Under the pieces are notes generated by a model. It saw only the letters and a list, made by a program, of their open reading frames with translations, did not search any database and was not told where the DNA came from. Of a stretch of 64,000 nucleotides of DNA, positions 1 through 15,400 are shown piece after piece (position 1 is the stretch's first letter; each line of letters opens with the position of its first letter). Made by a program: the position numbers and the translations under genes. The stretch is from Rotaria socialis (lineage: Eukaryota > Rotifera > Eurotatoria > Philodinida > Philodinidae), in NCBI GenBank assembly GCA_905331475.1, contig CAJNYU010002676.1, positions 210,698-274,697 of the forward strand, given 5' to 3'.

Positions 1-237
1 AATGTCGATTACATTGACGTGTTTAGCCTGATGCTTACATCTGACAATAAGCCACGTCCGGAACTATTCGGTCCAGATGAGTTGCATATGAACGCAGAAG
101 GTTATGCCATTTGGACACCATTAGTGAAAGACTTTTTGAAGAAAAACGGAATAATATCAAACGCGGATAGAAATCAATATAGTTTTATATTGATGACTCT
201 TATCGCTTTTGTATGTCATTTCATTCTTTTTCAATAA
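1..237 (+). CDS. SGNH/GDSL-type esterase/lipase, C-terminal fragment
   Basis: The reading frame is open from base 1 and ends with TAA at 235-237, so only the last 78 residues are in the window. The segment PDELHMNAEGYAIWTPLV carries the conserved Asp-x-x-His of block V of SGNH hydrolases (D and H of the catalytic set) followed by the usual N-x-x-G-Y-x-x-W. The family hydrolyses ester bonds; the substrate cannot be told from this fragment. After the domain there is a short hydrophilic linker and a strongly hydrophobic last 17 residues ending FVCHFILFQ, which looks like a membrane tail or a GPI-anchor signal. The nucleophile GDS block lies upstream of the window. It is tail-to-tail with the dynein gene (226-bp gap). 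The family call is firm; the anchoring is inferred. Confidence 0.85.
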   Translation, partial: NVDYIDVFSLMLTSDNKPRPELFGPDELHMNAEGYAIWTPLVKDFLKKNGIISNADRNQYSFILMTLIAFVCHFILFQ

Positions 238-463
238 ATTTTGCAGCGAAATAAAATAGAAATAATCTTCTAAAAATCTTTTCATAGTTTTACTATGAAG
301 GAAGATTTCACTTTGCGAACAAGAACTGCTCGATTTTATCCAATCATTAGCATTGAGAAGTTCACTTGATTTCACTCAAACTAAGGATTAATATTCATTT
401 CGTGTGTCAAAAAGCGAAAATAAAATTTATTTGAATTTCAAATTACATAGAAAAACGAAAATA

Positions 464-3400
464 TTATTCATCAATTTCAAGAATGCCAGCAATCGAACGT
501 GTTGTCCAAAATGATTCTGTTTCGGAACATGGGATTGCGACTGTACCAACCAGATGCTTTGATGCTTGACTTGCGCTTACTGCTCTTGATGCTGTGAGAT
601 ACACCGGACATTCATACACATTCGTTGAATCCAAATTATCTGTGTCCTTCTACAAAATGTACAAAAACAAAATTCTATTAGAATAAAGAGTTTGTTTTCC
701 CCCAAATTCAAATATTTTACCGGTACTAGTTTACAAAGAAGCGGTGGTAAACGATGAGTTCGTTGTTGACTCGTACAATCAACAATCTGATGCAGTTCAT
801 AATCCCATTGTGCACCATCTAAATAGATTCCATCAATGGTAATACCATTTGTAATATCATTTGTTGACTAAAAAAGAATTAAAAACGAAATATGACTTGC
901 GAATGATAAATAATATTCAAAACTTGCAGTTGATGATTGTAACGCCAGTCGTTCTTCTTTTTGATCTAAGACTTCATACGAAAATTTCAATTGATCAATA
1001 GGCAATGCAATAGATCGCGCTGAACTTTGAAGAATTGCAGAAAAAAGTCCTAAAATAAGATTCGAACACAAACAGGAAAGCGATATTTATACTTCAATAA
1101 AGTAACAAAAAGTAACCTTTCGGATAATAGAATGCGCCAATATTGAATGTAGGTGGTAATGGCGATAGAGTTTTATAATCTTCGACATATGTTACTATTA
1201 ATCGAGTCCAATCTTTGAAGAATGCTATTCGTAGAAGATGATCACTGATCCATGCTCGAAGTGATTTCGTTGATGGATATGATCTTTTCTAAAAAGTATG
1301 TTTAGATAAAATATATTTTCATATCTGCTTCGAATTCATTGTGTAATAATCCAATCATGCGGTGTTCAAGAAAAGAAGTGTGAACAAGACAAGGGAAAAG
1401 TTTGTTTCTCTTGAAAAATAGACGAGACAAGAGTTCTTACACCTTCGTAACATTTTATCTCCTGTTTGTTAATTGATATATGTTGTTATTAGAAAAATAA
1501 AGAGAATACACTTGTTACATACTCTCCAAATACGAGGCATTTCATGCATTAGTAATGTACGTTGAGTTTCTTCTAGAACTTCGCTAACAACCGTTTCACC
1601 AAGTACGGCCCGACGTAAATCAGCACACGTTACATGAACTAATTCAAGCAGTTCATTATATGCACGAATTTCTTGTTTCAATAACGAAAAGAAAATTGAA
1701 TATGCATGATATTTATGTTCTAAAGAAAAATAAAAAAAACATGGACGCGTTATCCGGAGAGAGAGAAGAACGATTTCTTACCTAATCTTTCACTAATTTT
1801 TGCTAGTGCATTTTCAAATGTAATACGCCGTGCCTGCGGACCAAAACCAGTTTCAATTGACAACGGTAATTTTGCTTTGATGTCCTCAATAATTGCCAGA
1901 CAAGCAGCATCGCTATCTGATGAAGTACTGAAAAGAATGTTTTTAAATTAGAATAAGAAAAGAAAATTTTCCAGGCAGATATTATACCCTAATGAAATCA
2001 TCATTCGATATTGTGGTTCAATTGTGACTAACATTTCAACTACTCGATTTGCTTGAACGTACATTAATGCTCGATTAGTATTTGGATGCATACCAAATAC
2101 ACGTGGATCATCAAAATCCGGTAGAGCATTTATATACGAAAGAAGACCAGAGAAATTTAAATTTAAACTAGGTGCTTTGTACGTCTAGATGAAAGTAGGA
2201 ATTATTAGAAAAGCGACAATAGGGGCAACATTGTCTTGCCTCATCTCCTGCATATGAATAATTTTCTTCTAATGTTTCAGGACAATAGAATCGTTCGATA
2301 ATACGCAATAATCTGCGTCGATCAAATTCATCTGTGACACGACCACCGTAAATAACGGAGCCAGCAAGATAACAGAAAACATCAAATGATGGTACTTGAT
2401 TTTTCGAACGACGAACAAGATTTTCTAATTCAAGTACAGCTACTTCCAAATCAGACTGATTGAATTCGTATGATAAATTCCATCCTAATGCTCCGAATTT
2501 TTTGCGTTCATGAATAACAGCATGAAAAAATGCTAAATTAAATACCAGACGACGCCAATTGGGACCTATTCATTCATTTTAAATTGCATTATAGAAAGCA
2601 AAAGAAAAATGATTTCCTAAAATTCTTACCTAATGTTTCGTTTTCATAGACTTTTTCATTAACAATACCAGTGGGTCCAAACGTTTGAAGAAGACTACTC
2701 TTTAAGCCTACTGGCCATTCAATCGTCATCTAAATATAAGACGATAAATTCTTCACTATATCATAATGAATAAAACAGACTTTAAGACCAAGTTGTAAAA
2801 GTTCAAGAGGAAAATGAGCATCAGGTTTTGTTGAAAGAAACAATCGAAATTGACTATCAAGTTCAAGACCAGGTTTACTAAAGCTAGAATCACAAAATAA
2901 AATCGATATATTGGAAATATACAGAATAATATGAGTCCTACTTATTAACAAGAACTCGAAGTCTTGGCATAAATGATGCGCTTAAATGACAATTATGTAA
3001 AAATATCCAACGACCTTTCAATGTCAATGCTTTCGATAAAACTTCTTCGACCTTCGGTCCTTGACCTTGACCTAACGAAATAACATCAAGATGTGATGCA
3101 CTACCACGTGTTTCTTTTGCAAAACGAAGTAGAAGACTAGTCGGGTCAGTTCCTATTCAAACATAAAAATATTTCATCAACATTGTCGTTTTTTCTTCAA
3201 TCGAAAGAAAAACCGTATACCAGGAGAAAGTAGTAGAACAATGGGTGCTTGCGGTGATGAATGTGCATATATATCTTGTATATCAGCAAAACCTGACGAT
3301 AGAAATTTACTGCCCATTTTTTCAGCGACATATTGTGATATCGATGGAAGTAAAAGATCAGGTCGAAGAATTTTTATAAGTAAAATGCATCGAAAACGAG

Positions 3401-6400
3401 ATAAATGACTATACTTCTCATTTCGACTTAAATATAAATAAACATTTGGATGTTTGAAAAATTCTTGATCAACATCTTGTATTAACTCTTGACAAATAGA
3501 ATATAACGATGGTAATTGCTCATTAATAAATGATAATTTATCTTCGCTTATCGTCGCTAGCATTGGGCTCATAAAGCAAGTCCATTCGTCAAGTGTAATA
3601 TGCGCTAATTTTGCGTCGCGTTCACTTTTTGTTTCTTGTTGTTGCTCTTGTCCATCTTCTTCTAATATAATTTCCGATGTAGCTGTTGACTGTTTATTCT
3701 TTTCGTCGCTATTTATCTCACGTTCAATTGTTGTTGTTAGCAAGAACGAAAACAATAATTGATGTTCAGCAAAAAGACTCCACGAAACAAGTTGATAAAT
3801 TGTGTATGTTAACCGATCAACCATAAGCCGAAGCGTTGCTTCTCGTTGTTGCGGATGTATGGCTGCTACGAACGACTTTGCACTACCTCGTCGGCGTGTT
3901 GATGACACACGGTCAGCTGTTGGTTCTTCGGCAATACTATGCCTCGGCGAACTCATCAGACTACTCAACATTGAACTATTTCGTCGCTGTTGGTTATGAC
4001 GTTGTAACGAATCTAAATCACTTGCTAAATTCGTCATACTCATACGACGGCTTGTATCATAGTCCAATATACAAGAATGAAATGTTCGTTGAAACCATGT
4101 CAATGAAAATTGATACATGATATTTAATCGTGATAGATAATTTATGAGAAAATAAAGCAACGAACCGCGTCTAGCCAATGAAACATAACAGAGACGAGCG
4201 AGATTTATCTGTCGTTCATTGGACTCGTTTTCACGATAACGGTTCGCGATTTCATCACTGGTAATTTTCGAACGCGTCAAATTTTCTATAAGATCATGAC
4301 GATCAAGTATATGTTGTTCTGACGCTGTTAACATTTCTAACGTTCGATCCTCATAATCACGTAAACTTTTTAGATCTTGCGCCATCGTTTCTAATAGAAG
4401 TTTACGTTCGTGCTCTAATTGTGGCTCTTCATTTAGAACAACAAGACTCAACAATTGATGTTCTAAACCATTTTGTGTGATTGTAAAATTTACTGAACGA
4501 GAAAAACAAGATTGAAAAATCGATTTGCTTATTTTTGTTGATCTTACTTAATGTAACACGAATACAAATGTCTGGCAAGTAATGTGGATTGTTTAATTGT
4601 GTTATGAAATAAACACGAAAGTTTGGATTGCATTCAATGTCAACATCGTTGAATCGAATTGTTCCCATCGACGAAGACGTTTTTCTAAAACTATCACGTT
4701 CAAGTATCGGCAGCAATGATGATTCAATTGTTTCACCAACATTTTCAATAAGTAATGGTAAACCAACTCGAATACATTGTTCGCATACACGTAATAATAT
4801 GGGATCATCGTATGTTATCACGCGGAGATTATTTTCTGCTTCTTTTGTTCGAATCCTTTTAGAATGAAAAGATAAATTATAGAAAATAGTGCGTTTTCTT
4901 CTTCTTAGAGATAATTACCATTGAGTGGCTTGCCGTTGTGGATCGATTAACAGTGGCCATTTTGTACAATGTTTAACAAGAACAGCATTTTCACTAAAGA
5001 ATATAAAAGTCAGTTATGCTATTAGAAAATAATATCGTTATTTCTCTATGTATGCTCTAAAAAGCGGTGCACGATTTGCTGAAATGAAAAAAAAACGAAG
5101 CGAATTCGACTCACATTGAACATTCATCATCTGGCAATTGTTGACTAATCCAATTTCTTATTTCACTTGCTGTTGATAAAACTGACGATAAATTAAAATC
5201 CGATGAAAACTGAATACTATTATGCAACAGAATTTTTTGAAAATCTCCCATTAGTTCAGATCGAAATTCAGTGTTAAATGGTCCGAAATAGTTGATTGCA
5301 GCAGCTGATAATAATGCATTACCAATCAGCAAGCGAACTTTTTCTTCGAGTTGGTTGAGTTGTTCTTGCCAACGAACTTTTTCAATGGCTAAAACATTTG
5401 TTAATTCATGTGCACGTGCCATACGTTGTTTCATTAGTTCGCGTCGAGCATATAACGCTTGTTTTTCGTCGATGCTATTTCGATATTTATCTTCTAATTC
5501 TTGTAAATGATCTTTTACCTTTTTTATTGTTTTGTTGAATAGAAAACAAAAGGTTTTTAGGGTTCATATTAAAAAAAGAATTTTTACATACAAGCTTAAG
5601 CATTTCTTGTTTTCTAGCTAAACTCTTACGCATGACCTCTAACGCTTCATTGGCTGTTTTTAATTTTTCTTCTTTTGGTTTTACTGTTCGATAAACTTCA
5701 TGGTAACGTTGAATAGCTAAGACCCATTTACAAAACGATCGACATGCCGATGAGACTTTACCAATAAGATCAGGTGTGAATTGTTGATGACGTGAGTATT
5801 GTAATAGTTTTCGATAGGTTCGATCGGATATATGATTTATATCTAAATTAGTTAAACGACCAATAAAACCTGAATCGCCAAGAACTTGCCGAGCTGTAGC
5901 CCAATCAGGTTTACAGTCTAAAAGAACACAAACTGCACACATAACCATCATAACTTGATAGGGTGGATTTTGATAAACGCGAACTTCGGCTACATCAGCT
6001 TTATCGAGTTGTGACACATCAGCCATAGCTTCATCTAATACAGGTATGACATTTTTAAGATCAAGTTCAGCTTGTGTGGCATATCTTTCAACCATATCTG
6101 TATCTTCGCGAACTTTTTGTTCTTCTATTTCAACGATTTCTTTAACTTCAAGAACAGCTATTTGGTCTTTTTGTAATTGACTTAACAATTGTTCAATTTC
6201 CTTTGTTTAAAAACGAAAAAAAGATAGGTCCTTGTAATTTGCATACAAACTATTTTTATTACTTTTTCTTTAGCATCAATTTGTGGGCCAAGGAGGGCGA
6301 GTTCATCACGCATAATACTTACGCTAGCGTTTGCATCAGACAATTTCGAAAGACCTGTTGATAAACGATTATAACTTGTCTAAATATATCAAAATTGTGA

Positions 6401-9400
6401 AACAAACATATTCAAGGAAGTTATTTGTAAATTTACGAGAAAATCTTGTTTTGTCTGTGCCATCATTCTATCATAAGTTTTCATTAAATCCATATAGGAC
6501 GATGGCGTTAAATAATAAACTCGCTTATGTGCAGCATAAAAACGTTTCGCTGTTTCGATCACAACTTTATGTAAAGAAACACAACAAAGTGCTAATCGCT
6601 GGCGAAAGTCACTCTGATTATATGTTTCATGATCAGATGCGAGAATTCTAAAAAGTAAATTTGTTTCACACAATCCCTGCGCAGCGCTTTTTCTTACCTG
6701 AAATCAACTGTTTCAAGAAAAACATCAGCGACTTGGCTCATTGATATTTCACTCCATTCTGTAAACCAATCAATACTTGTACAATTGAGAAGCGCAGGAT
6801 GTAAACGACATATTTCACGAAACTTTTTTCCAGCTGGAGAAAACGAAATAGTCACATGAAGATTCGTTCGAACACGCTGAGAAAATAAGCAAAGAAATTT
6901 TGAGGAAACCTATTTAAATGTTGTCTTACTTGATAAAAAAATTCTCGTAGCTGAACCGGTGTGTCGCTCATGCCAGCTGCATAGGCATCAGCTTTAAGAT
7001 CCATTGTGAGTGCATCGAATTCGTCCGGTTCAAATAAATCAACAACAGTACCAGAATTGAGAATGCTTTCAATATCTTCGATAAAACTATCCTGTACGGG
7101 AAAATAGAGAAGTCAAGCAAAAAAAACGAAAACATCGAAGAAGATGAGACGATAGAGCAATAGCAAAAGATATATTTATCTACAGCTTTTTATTACCTCT
7201 CTTAGACTGAAAGAATTTGAAGAGTGATGAGAAAAATATTTTTAAATAATAATAAATGGAAAACTTACAAATAATAAATCTTTTTCTTGAATGAATAAAA
7301 CCACTTGTCGATTTTGAAGTGTAACAAGTTTAAATACCTTAAATAAAAAAACATTTTACAGTGATGAAATTAGAAGGAAGAGTTTCTCTTTCAGGAAATT
7401 GAACTCTATGAAAAGAAGAAATCTGTATGTTCACCGAATTTATCTTCCCGGGCTTATGAAATGGACTTTGAGTGTTCTCTTATTGTAAGATAAAATAAGA
7501 GAATCCAAATGTAAACATATAGTGTAAGAAAATATATCATCTAGATTTCTGCAAAAACATTAAAATATTCAATTACTCTGAAATTTTAATTTAAGAGAGA
7601 CCCAAAAAACGAACACTTACAACTTTTAAATCATCTCGAAATTCTTGATATGAATAACCTCGCTTAACATTCAATTGCGACATCAAATGACCGGAAATAA
7701 ACGAAGCCAATTGTAGACATGTCTTTCTGCCCGTTCCATCAAGACCAATTAATAAAAGATGTCCGCCAGGTTGCTGTAAAACGCGACATATTCTTAGCAC
7801 ATGTTCAACCGCTTCTTTGAAAAAGACCATATTCAATGTTGAATGTTCACTTAAATTGTGTCTCATTTGATAATCCAAAAAAATCGGACAACATTGCCGC
7901 CAATCATGTAATTGTTGGTATAAACGATCATCCGATTTTAAAAAATTACAAAATAATAATGGATTATCAAGATATTTTGTTGTGTCTAATGTAATTTTAA
8001 AATAGCCAGATATTGTTGCATTTAAATGTTTATAAAAAATAGCAACATCGCTCTGTGCTACTAAACGATCAGCAAACACACGAAGACATTCATGAGCAAA
8101 TAGAACAGATAAACTATCCTGCGTGGTCATGTTCTTGGGAGATGCTTGCATAATACCTTGCGAAAGTTTAGCTAAGTCTCTTAAATTGAATATATAATGA
8201 ACTTTGGATGGTGTAGGAAGAATATTAATCGAAACACGATAGTACATAACAAGACAAGCCGAAACAAGAACGAAAAGTGATGCACGTACATCAAGAGGAA
8301 ACTCGGAAATATTCAGAAATCGTCCCAGACGAACACTATAAATATGAAACAGTTGTTTCGCAGCTGGGTCGGGTAATGCAAATATTGAAAATGATTGGAG
8401 CAAACGTTTGGATGGTACACTACGACCTGATGAGGGCGAATGGCAAGCTGTGATAAATGTTAAATCAGATATGGGACGTATTTGATTCTTTTTTGCATCG
8501 ATAGCCGATCCTAAACAAAATGTTCTACACGCAAAATTAATTTATCCTGAAGATAAACCTGTTTGTAAAGTATATCGTAGCGTTTCCAGTGTCGGTTGAT
8601 CACCGAATGAATCCACTTGCGGTATATTCAAATCATCAATAAATACGAATAACCATTTACCAGGTTGACAACCAAGCAAATTTGTGCCTTTCTTTATTAA
8701 ACTTCCCATTACTTGATTAACGAATTTGTTCGGTGTTGTTTGAGCACTCATTTGTATTTTAATCGATTGCAAAGCTAAATGATTTGCAAAAAAGAAGAAA
8801 AAAAGAACGAATTATTATCAAGTATAAAAACAAAAATGCGATTCATCTATCACAGATATTTATGATATTTGTAACCAAGTATTTAAGGGGTCTTTTATTG
8901 ATTAGTAATGTTCTCGAAAGAAGCAACATGACGCACATTGAAACACAAAGCGTGACCGAATTCGCTTTCTTTTATGACTAGCAACAAGTTCGAGCAATTT
9001 AAAATAATTTCTAAACGATTGATTTGACAAATTTCTCTATTCTTTTTTGAAACATAATCTACAGTAAAGTCTTCCCGTTAGGAGTTAGATTTGTTTGAAC
9101 CCTACAACTTTCCTATATACTACAAACAAACATTCATATTTGTGTATACAACATAGATAAAAAAAAAGAACAAAATACACTTTTCTTTCTCCTCTTGATA
9201 TTTGTCTAATTTACAAATATCAAAAGAAAAGAAATTATTATTAAAGCAAATTCAAAAACAACTTCTATTTATTAGACTATCCTTCAATTCGTATAAACAA
9301 TTGACTTTGTATACGAAACTAAAGGATATTATCGTCACATAATCACTTACTCTTTCGCTTCCGACGAAGCAAATTATTTCCTAAGAGTCATAGAATTGCA

Positions 9401-12400
9401 TTTATATATCAAATTCTCGAAAAACAAAACAAAAGGAAAAAATCGTTCCGTCTTTTTTTATTATGCTTACCAGCACCTTCAACATTGTCCGCAAGAACCT
9501 CGCTGTTCTGTGCTAATTTAGTTGTTGATGAACTTTTCGTAGCACTGTATTGTAAAATATCACCTAGAATGGTGCCAGGTCGCACATAATTTCCGTCGGG
9601 TGATGTTAAAGATCGAAGCATTGATTCGATAAGTAAGGTTTTACCAACTCCACTATTACCTTCACAAAGAATACACAAGTAAAATATGCGGTAAGAAAAA
9701 ACAAAGCCACTGAAAATCTCTACCAGTTAAAAGAACAGGTTTTTTATGTATAAGTACAGCTGCTATTAAAAATGAATAACGGACAATGTCCACAGTCGGT
9801 ATAACATTTTGTAAATTTTCACTTTTGATTAAAACATCCGTTTTCGGCACAAGAGTTTCCCATTCATGATACAAAAATGTATTTAAATCAATCATATAAT
9901 CAAATATCATACGTGCATCAGGTGGTAAATAAACTGCATAATTAACATTAGAATTAAATACATCACTAGATGCAAAATTGTTTACGTATGAAAACAATAG
10001 GCAATAAAACAAATATAAATTTACCGAACAAAAGCATCGAATTCTTGTGTCGTTGGATCTCGGTCAACTTTGATTTGTTCTTTTTGATTTATTAAATTGT
10101 CATCTTCAAAATTATCTTCACGCTACGAGAACAAAAATAAGGATTATATTCATATTGAATAACACAAACAAGCCACTGGATCTTACTTTTAATCCACCAC
10201 CAAAACTCCAAACATAACAAAATATATAAATTCGTATAAGACATTGCCGAATATTTTTCGGATTTTTCTGTAAATAATATTGTTTCTTTTCATTAATTAC
10301 ATAAATCACTAATGCATCACTAGGAAAATAAAAACGAAATTCGCACGTCTCTCATATTCGTTTGAATATCTTACTTTGGCGTATAGTTTTTAGAAGTACT
10401 GGCAGCTGGTGGATCACCTAAAACAATAAGATTTAGAAACGTAATAAATCCTCTCCAAAAAAATGCATCATACTTCCTGGCGTTTGTGCTAGTCTTTGGT
10501 CCTCGTCTCCAAAGCCTCCGTGCTTATCCAAATAATCCAAAAATGTCGATAGTAAATAACAGAGTGTTTGTAAAACATTTATTTTCGATACTGGTATATG
10601 CCAAGGATCTTTCAATGTACTGAGAAAAGCAAATCCTATAAAAATAAAAGTTAAATTAATTATGAAAATTAATTACGAAAAAGATAAACCTTTATCAATT
10701 GAAAAATCCATTAATTCTCGAAGAAATTCAATCGCATGCTTTGGAAATGTAATAGGCAGTCGGCATCGATACCAATAATTCAAAAACGGCTTATATCCAA
10801 GATCGGATGGATCGAGATAAACCATTGCACAACGACTGACCGTAGCTGGCGATGCATTTGTTAGAGAATCAACTTCAAATATAATTCGTGTATGGCCAGA
10901 CATTCCAATACGTTCTCCATTGGCCAAACAAAGTATTTTTGAATCATCAAGAAGCTAAAGGTTACAACCAAATCGATTTGCTTTTCCCCCGTGATGACGT
11001 CAACTTACTGTATTTAAATTTTCGACCCATAACGTATCAATAGGACCATCAAGAACTAGCCATTGCCAATGATCAGTATGATGTTCACTCTATAGTAAAA
11101 TAGAATAGAAGAAAAAAATAATCGGTGCCATGAAATTCTACTTTATCTGGACTCCCTGGAGATTCTTGCGCTTTTGCATATGATCGCATAACACTACCAA
11201 GCTAAAATGAAAGAAAAAACGATATTTCTATTGAACTATTTCGAAGCAAGATTTCTTACCATTCCATCAGAAAATTCCAATGTGTCTGCATTGATGGCTC
11301 CATATAGTTCAGATATTTGCATTGATTTCGGATTTAAAACTGTTACATCCACAGTTGCAGATCGACTCGATCGAGTCTAAATTATCAATAGAAAAATCCT
11401 CGAACATCGCGATATTTCGTTTTACATACTGATGCGCCATCTTGAGACGTTTGCGATGCAAGTGTGATTGCTCTTTGGAGAATATTTCGTACAGCAGTTT
11501 TACCTCCGCTTGCTCCACCAACTAGCATAGTACCATGTCGAAGAACAATTTGATTGTAGAGCTGTAGAGCTTTGTCAGCTTGCGCAGGCCAATATTCATA
11601 ATTAAGATCTTTAATCGCTCGTTTAATAGCGTGCCGAATATGTCCATGTTCTGCGAGCTCTTTATCGGCTTGCGGGAAAAGATCGCAAAGAATGCCAAGA
11701 AAAAGTACGGTGTCTTCTTTAAGTAATTTCGGAATATTTGATTCAATCAATGCTTGTAACATTATTGCTTCCTAGTTTAGATTTTCCAGCATAAAATTTC
11801 TTTTCTATTCTATTCAACAAGAAACATACTTCTGATTGTTCATCAGTTAAATTTGAATCTCGAACATGTGTTCGTTTAATTTCACCAGCCGTTAAAAGAA
11901 CGGCTTTTATAGCACGCATACCAAAATCATAATGATCCTGTTGAGATAGTTGACTATTCGATAGATTATATAAATAAACGATTTTTGTAGCAAGAACTTT
12001 TGCTGATGTAAAACCAACAGAGAAAAGAATGACTGAATAAAAACAAAATTCAATAGAATATTAGAATTTTTGATTTAGCATTCAAATTACCTTCACCAAT
12101 CAATGCAAAAAACGGTATCATCATAGCAATAGGACGAAACATAGGTTTTAAATTATCAGGCAATTCAAAACGGCCAGAATACGTTGGATTCCTAACAAAG
12201 AAAATCCAATTAGACATTGAAACAATATTTTTATAATTTACATAGTAACAAAAAAACCGCAGGTTGGATTCATCTTAATTTCGCGGCCATCAAATGTAAA
12301 TCTGAATAAATAAAATATCGAAAAGTCTGTTTTTCTTCGAATGGCAAGTTGTTAAACAAACCGCTGAGCATGAGCATCTTTTGCTGTTTTAATTGTTAGT

Positions 12401-15400
12401 AATTGTTGAGCAACAACGGATAATACTTCAACATCAATACGATTAAATCTTAATAGTAATAACAGAAACAACAACATTGAACCTAAAGAAAATATGATTG
12501 AATTACTCACTCATCAAAACAACACCAGGATCCTAAATGAACATAAAAATTTAATAATTAGAAAAAGCAAAATTTAACAAACCTGATTGCGCCAATCCAC
12601 TAAACATTTTGCCAAGTGTCTATAACAGTGAGCATAGATTTAATATATTCTATCGAACGAAAAGAATCAATTTACCTTATGGTCAAGTTCGTCCGAACAA
12701 TTAAATACTAAACAAAGTTTTCCAAATGATTTTGATAAATCCTTCACTGTTTCTGTCTTCCCTGTTCCAGCCGGACCTACAATGCAAATTCATCATTAGT
12801 ATCAAATAGAGTTTCCTGTTGTGTGTCTACCTGACGGCGCACCGCCAAGATTAAGTTTGATTGCACCAGTTAGTGTCAAATAACATCTTTGAAATACAAA
12901 AATCGATTTGAATAGTAGAAAATAGAATAAATAATGCGAACCTATCGGTAAGCGGAGTCACAACCAATCTACTTGAGCATCCAAGATACTCGTAACCGTA
13001 CGGAAAACTTGCGTCACATTGAAGAATTTGAAAATTGGTTTCTTTATCACTCCAATCATATCGAAGATGTTTTTGCCATTCGAAATCATTTCTATCTCGA
13101 GTCTATTTGCAAAAATAGAAGAGTCTCAAATTGAAGGCAACATTTTCCTACATGAGTTTTGATAAGCATATCAAATATATCGCGCCAATGAACTTGTAAT
13201 GTTAATAGAGCTTCGACAGTCAATAATTTCGATTGTTCAACATTGGTAAATACTAACGCGCATACATTGTTAATTGTTATAATCATTTGATCACGTATTT
13301 CAATCAGTCCAGCATCGTTTTCGTTTGATTGTGAATCGAGTTTTTCATTGACTTGTCGCGTATAAAGAACTTGAGATATAGTCAAAACAACTTGACCAGG
13401 ATGTTGAAGAATCCAATTACTGTAATCAGTGGTTTTTATATCAGATAAACCTAACTGTCAAAGACGAAAAATAACAAGAATGTCATAAGTTAAATAGAGA
13501 GTAAGTAGAATTGTTAATTTACTTTAAGATGATGTTTAACAGCATCATACATTGCTTGTTCGACTGAAGCTAACCATTGTTCAACCATCCCTCTTGGACG
13601 AACTGTTTTTGGAAAATTAACAATTTCACCTAGCAAATAAATCTATGATGCAAATGCTGTTCTTATTATTCGACGATTACCTTCCACTGATTGCATACTG
13701 GTTACAGCTTCCATTGGCGATTTAGCAATATTAAGATGGAAGACGTTAGCAAAACATTTACGTAGATGTGGCTAAAATAGTATGATAGAAATGGAGTTGC
13801 GAATGAATAAATGAACATACTTGTACACAATTTGCGTCTTTTGAATGCGATAGAATATCTAATAAATCTTCATTACTAAGAAAAAATAGCCGTGGAAACG
13901 CTAATCGTTTTGTTTCCAAATAATCCTAAAGAAAAATAAATTATAAGTAACACAAATTTTATTAAATGCATCTTTTTTTTTCTATTATTAGAACAAAAAT
14001 AAAATAACTATTACAAAATAGCTCCTGTAACATTTTCTCGCAGGAAGAAAAACAAAGTTCGCATTCGAACTTCCTCCCATAATTAACTTTCAGAAGTTTT
14101 AAGTCTATACTATCGGGTTGTATTGTCAGATGGATTTACATAGGATGAAGCACGGAAATTTCGCTTTTCCTCCGCCGATCTACTAGACGGATGAAATAAA
14201 TTGTAGGACAAAAATTTACTTCTAATGCTCGTTGAATCTTCTCCATTTGTGCATTATTCGTTTGTAATAATTCCAATGTTCCTGGTTGTGTGGTTGCTTT
14301 CAATGCATTTGGTTGCTGTTCGGTTTTACGCATTAATTCTTTCCATGTTTTGTCGATTTGTGAAAAAATTTTTGTTTCTGCTGTTAATTGAATATCCGGT
14401 GTAGAAAATATTTGTTCTAAATAGAGCCAACGTCGTTGACATGTTATCCATTCGTCGATTGTTTTTGATAAAAGACCTAAACGTTTATCCCATTCATCGA
14501 CTAATTGTCGAATTGGACTTATATATCTTGACGATTTTATGGTTGACATTGTTAACTTAAAAAACAAAACAATCCATTGAAATATTTTTAAGAAGAAACA
14601 AAAATCAAATCATCTCACCTGACTTTCTTCTAATTGTTGTAGAATTTCTTCAAAACCAGTGATTATATACGTATCTTTACCTAGATGCGGTAATAAACGA
14701 AAATCTAATGATCTCCATCTATAATCAAAAACGAAAATAATCTGAATCGAACTTGTTTTTCTTTCGATAACGTTTACCTTTCAATAATTTTATTTAACAT
14801 CGTTTCCAGTGATGCTTCATTCGATGCCAACGATGCAACATCAGTTATTTTTTCTGTTAATTGTAATATTTCCGTTTTAAGCAATTTACTTAATCTTAGA
14901 TTTTCATCGTCAATCACATCTTTTCCAATTAACACGCGTAAACGATCGAAATGTCTTTGTTTCATGTGCGAATTGCGCAATGCTAATATAACCGGCATAG
15001 CCGCTTTAAATTCTACAATGCGTTCTTTTAACGATGGTATTATATTGTTCGATGGTAATGCTTTTTCAAGCATATAAATATTTTGTGTAAACTTGTTAAC
15101 ATCTCTTTGTAACAGATCAATATCAATAGCTTCAAGAACCGTATTTGTCCATTCGCGATAAAGTTTCGTCCATTTTTGTTGAGATTCCCACAAAAGTTTA
15201 CGCAAATTAATATCTTGTTCAATGTCATTTATTTCACTATGAACAGTTTGAATACTAGCTGTAACGTTATAACGTTGCATTTTATTTGTCATTTGATAAT
15301 CACTATAGAAAGATTGCGGAAAATAAAAGAGACTTTGACTGATATGATTTACCCTAGAACACGTTTTTTTGTTGATTGTTTGCTAATTTGATTGAAACGT

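Noticed and set aside
3802..4120. Plus-strand ORFs of 65 and 94 codons opposite the dynein AAA5-AAA6 insertion
   Set aside because: They mirror the Ser/Arg-rich coding strand and have no domain, splice signals or upstream context; antisense shadows.
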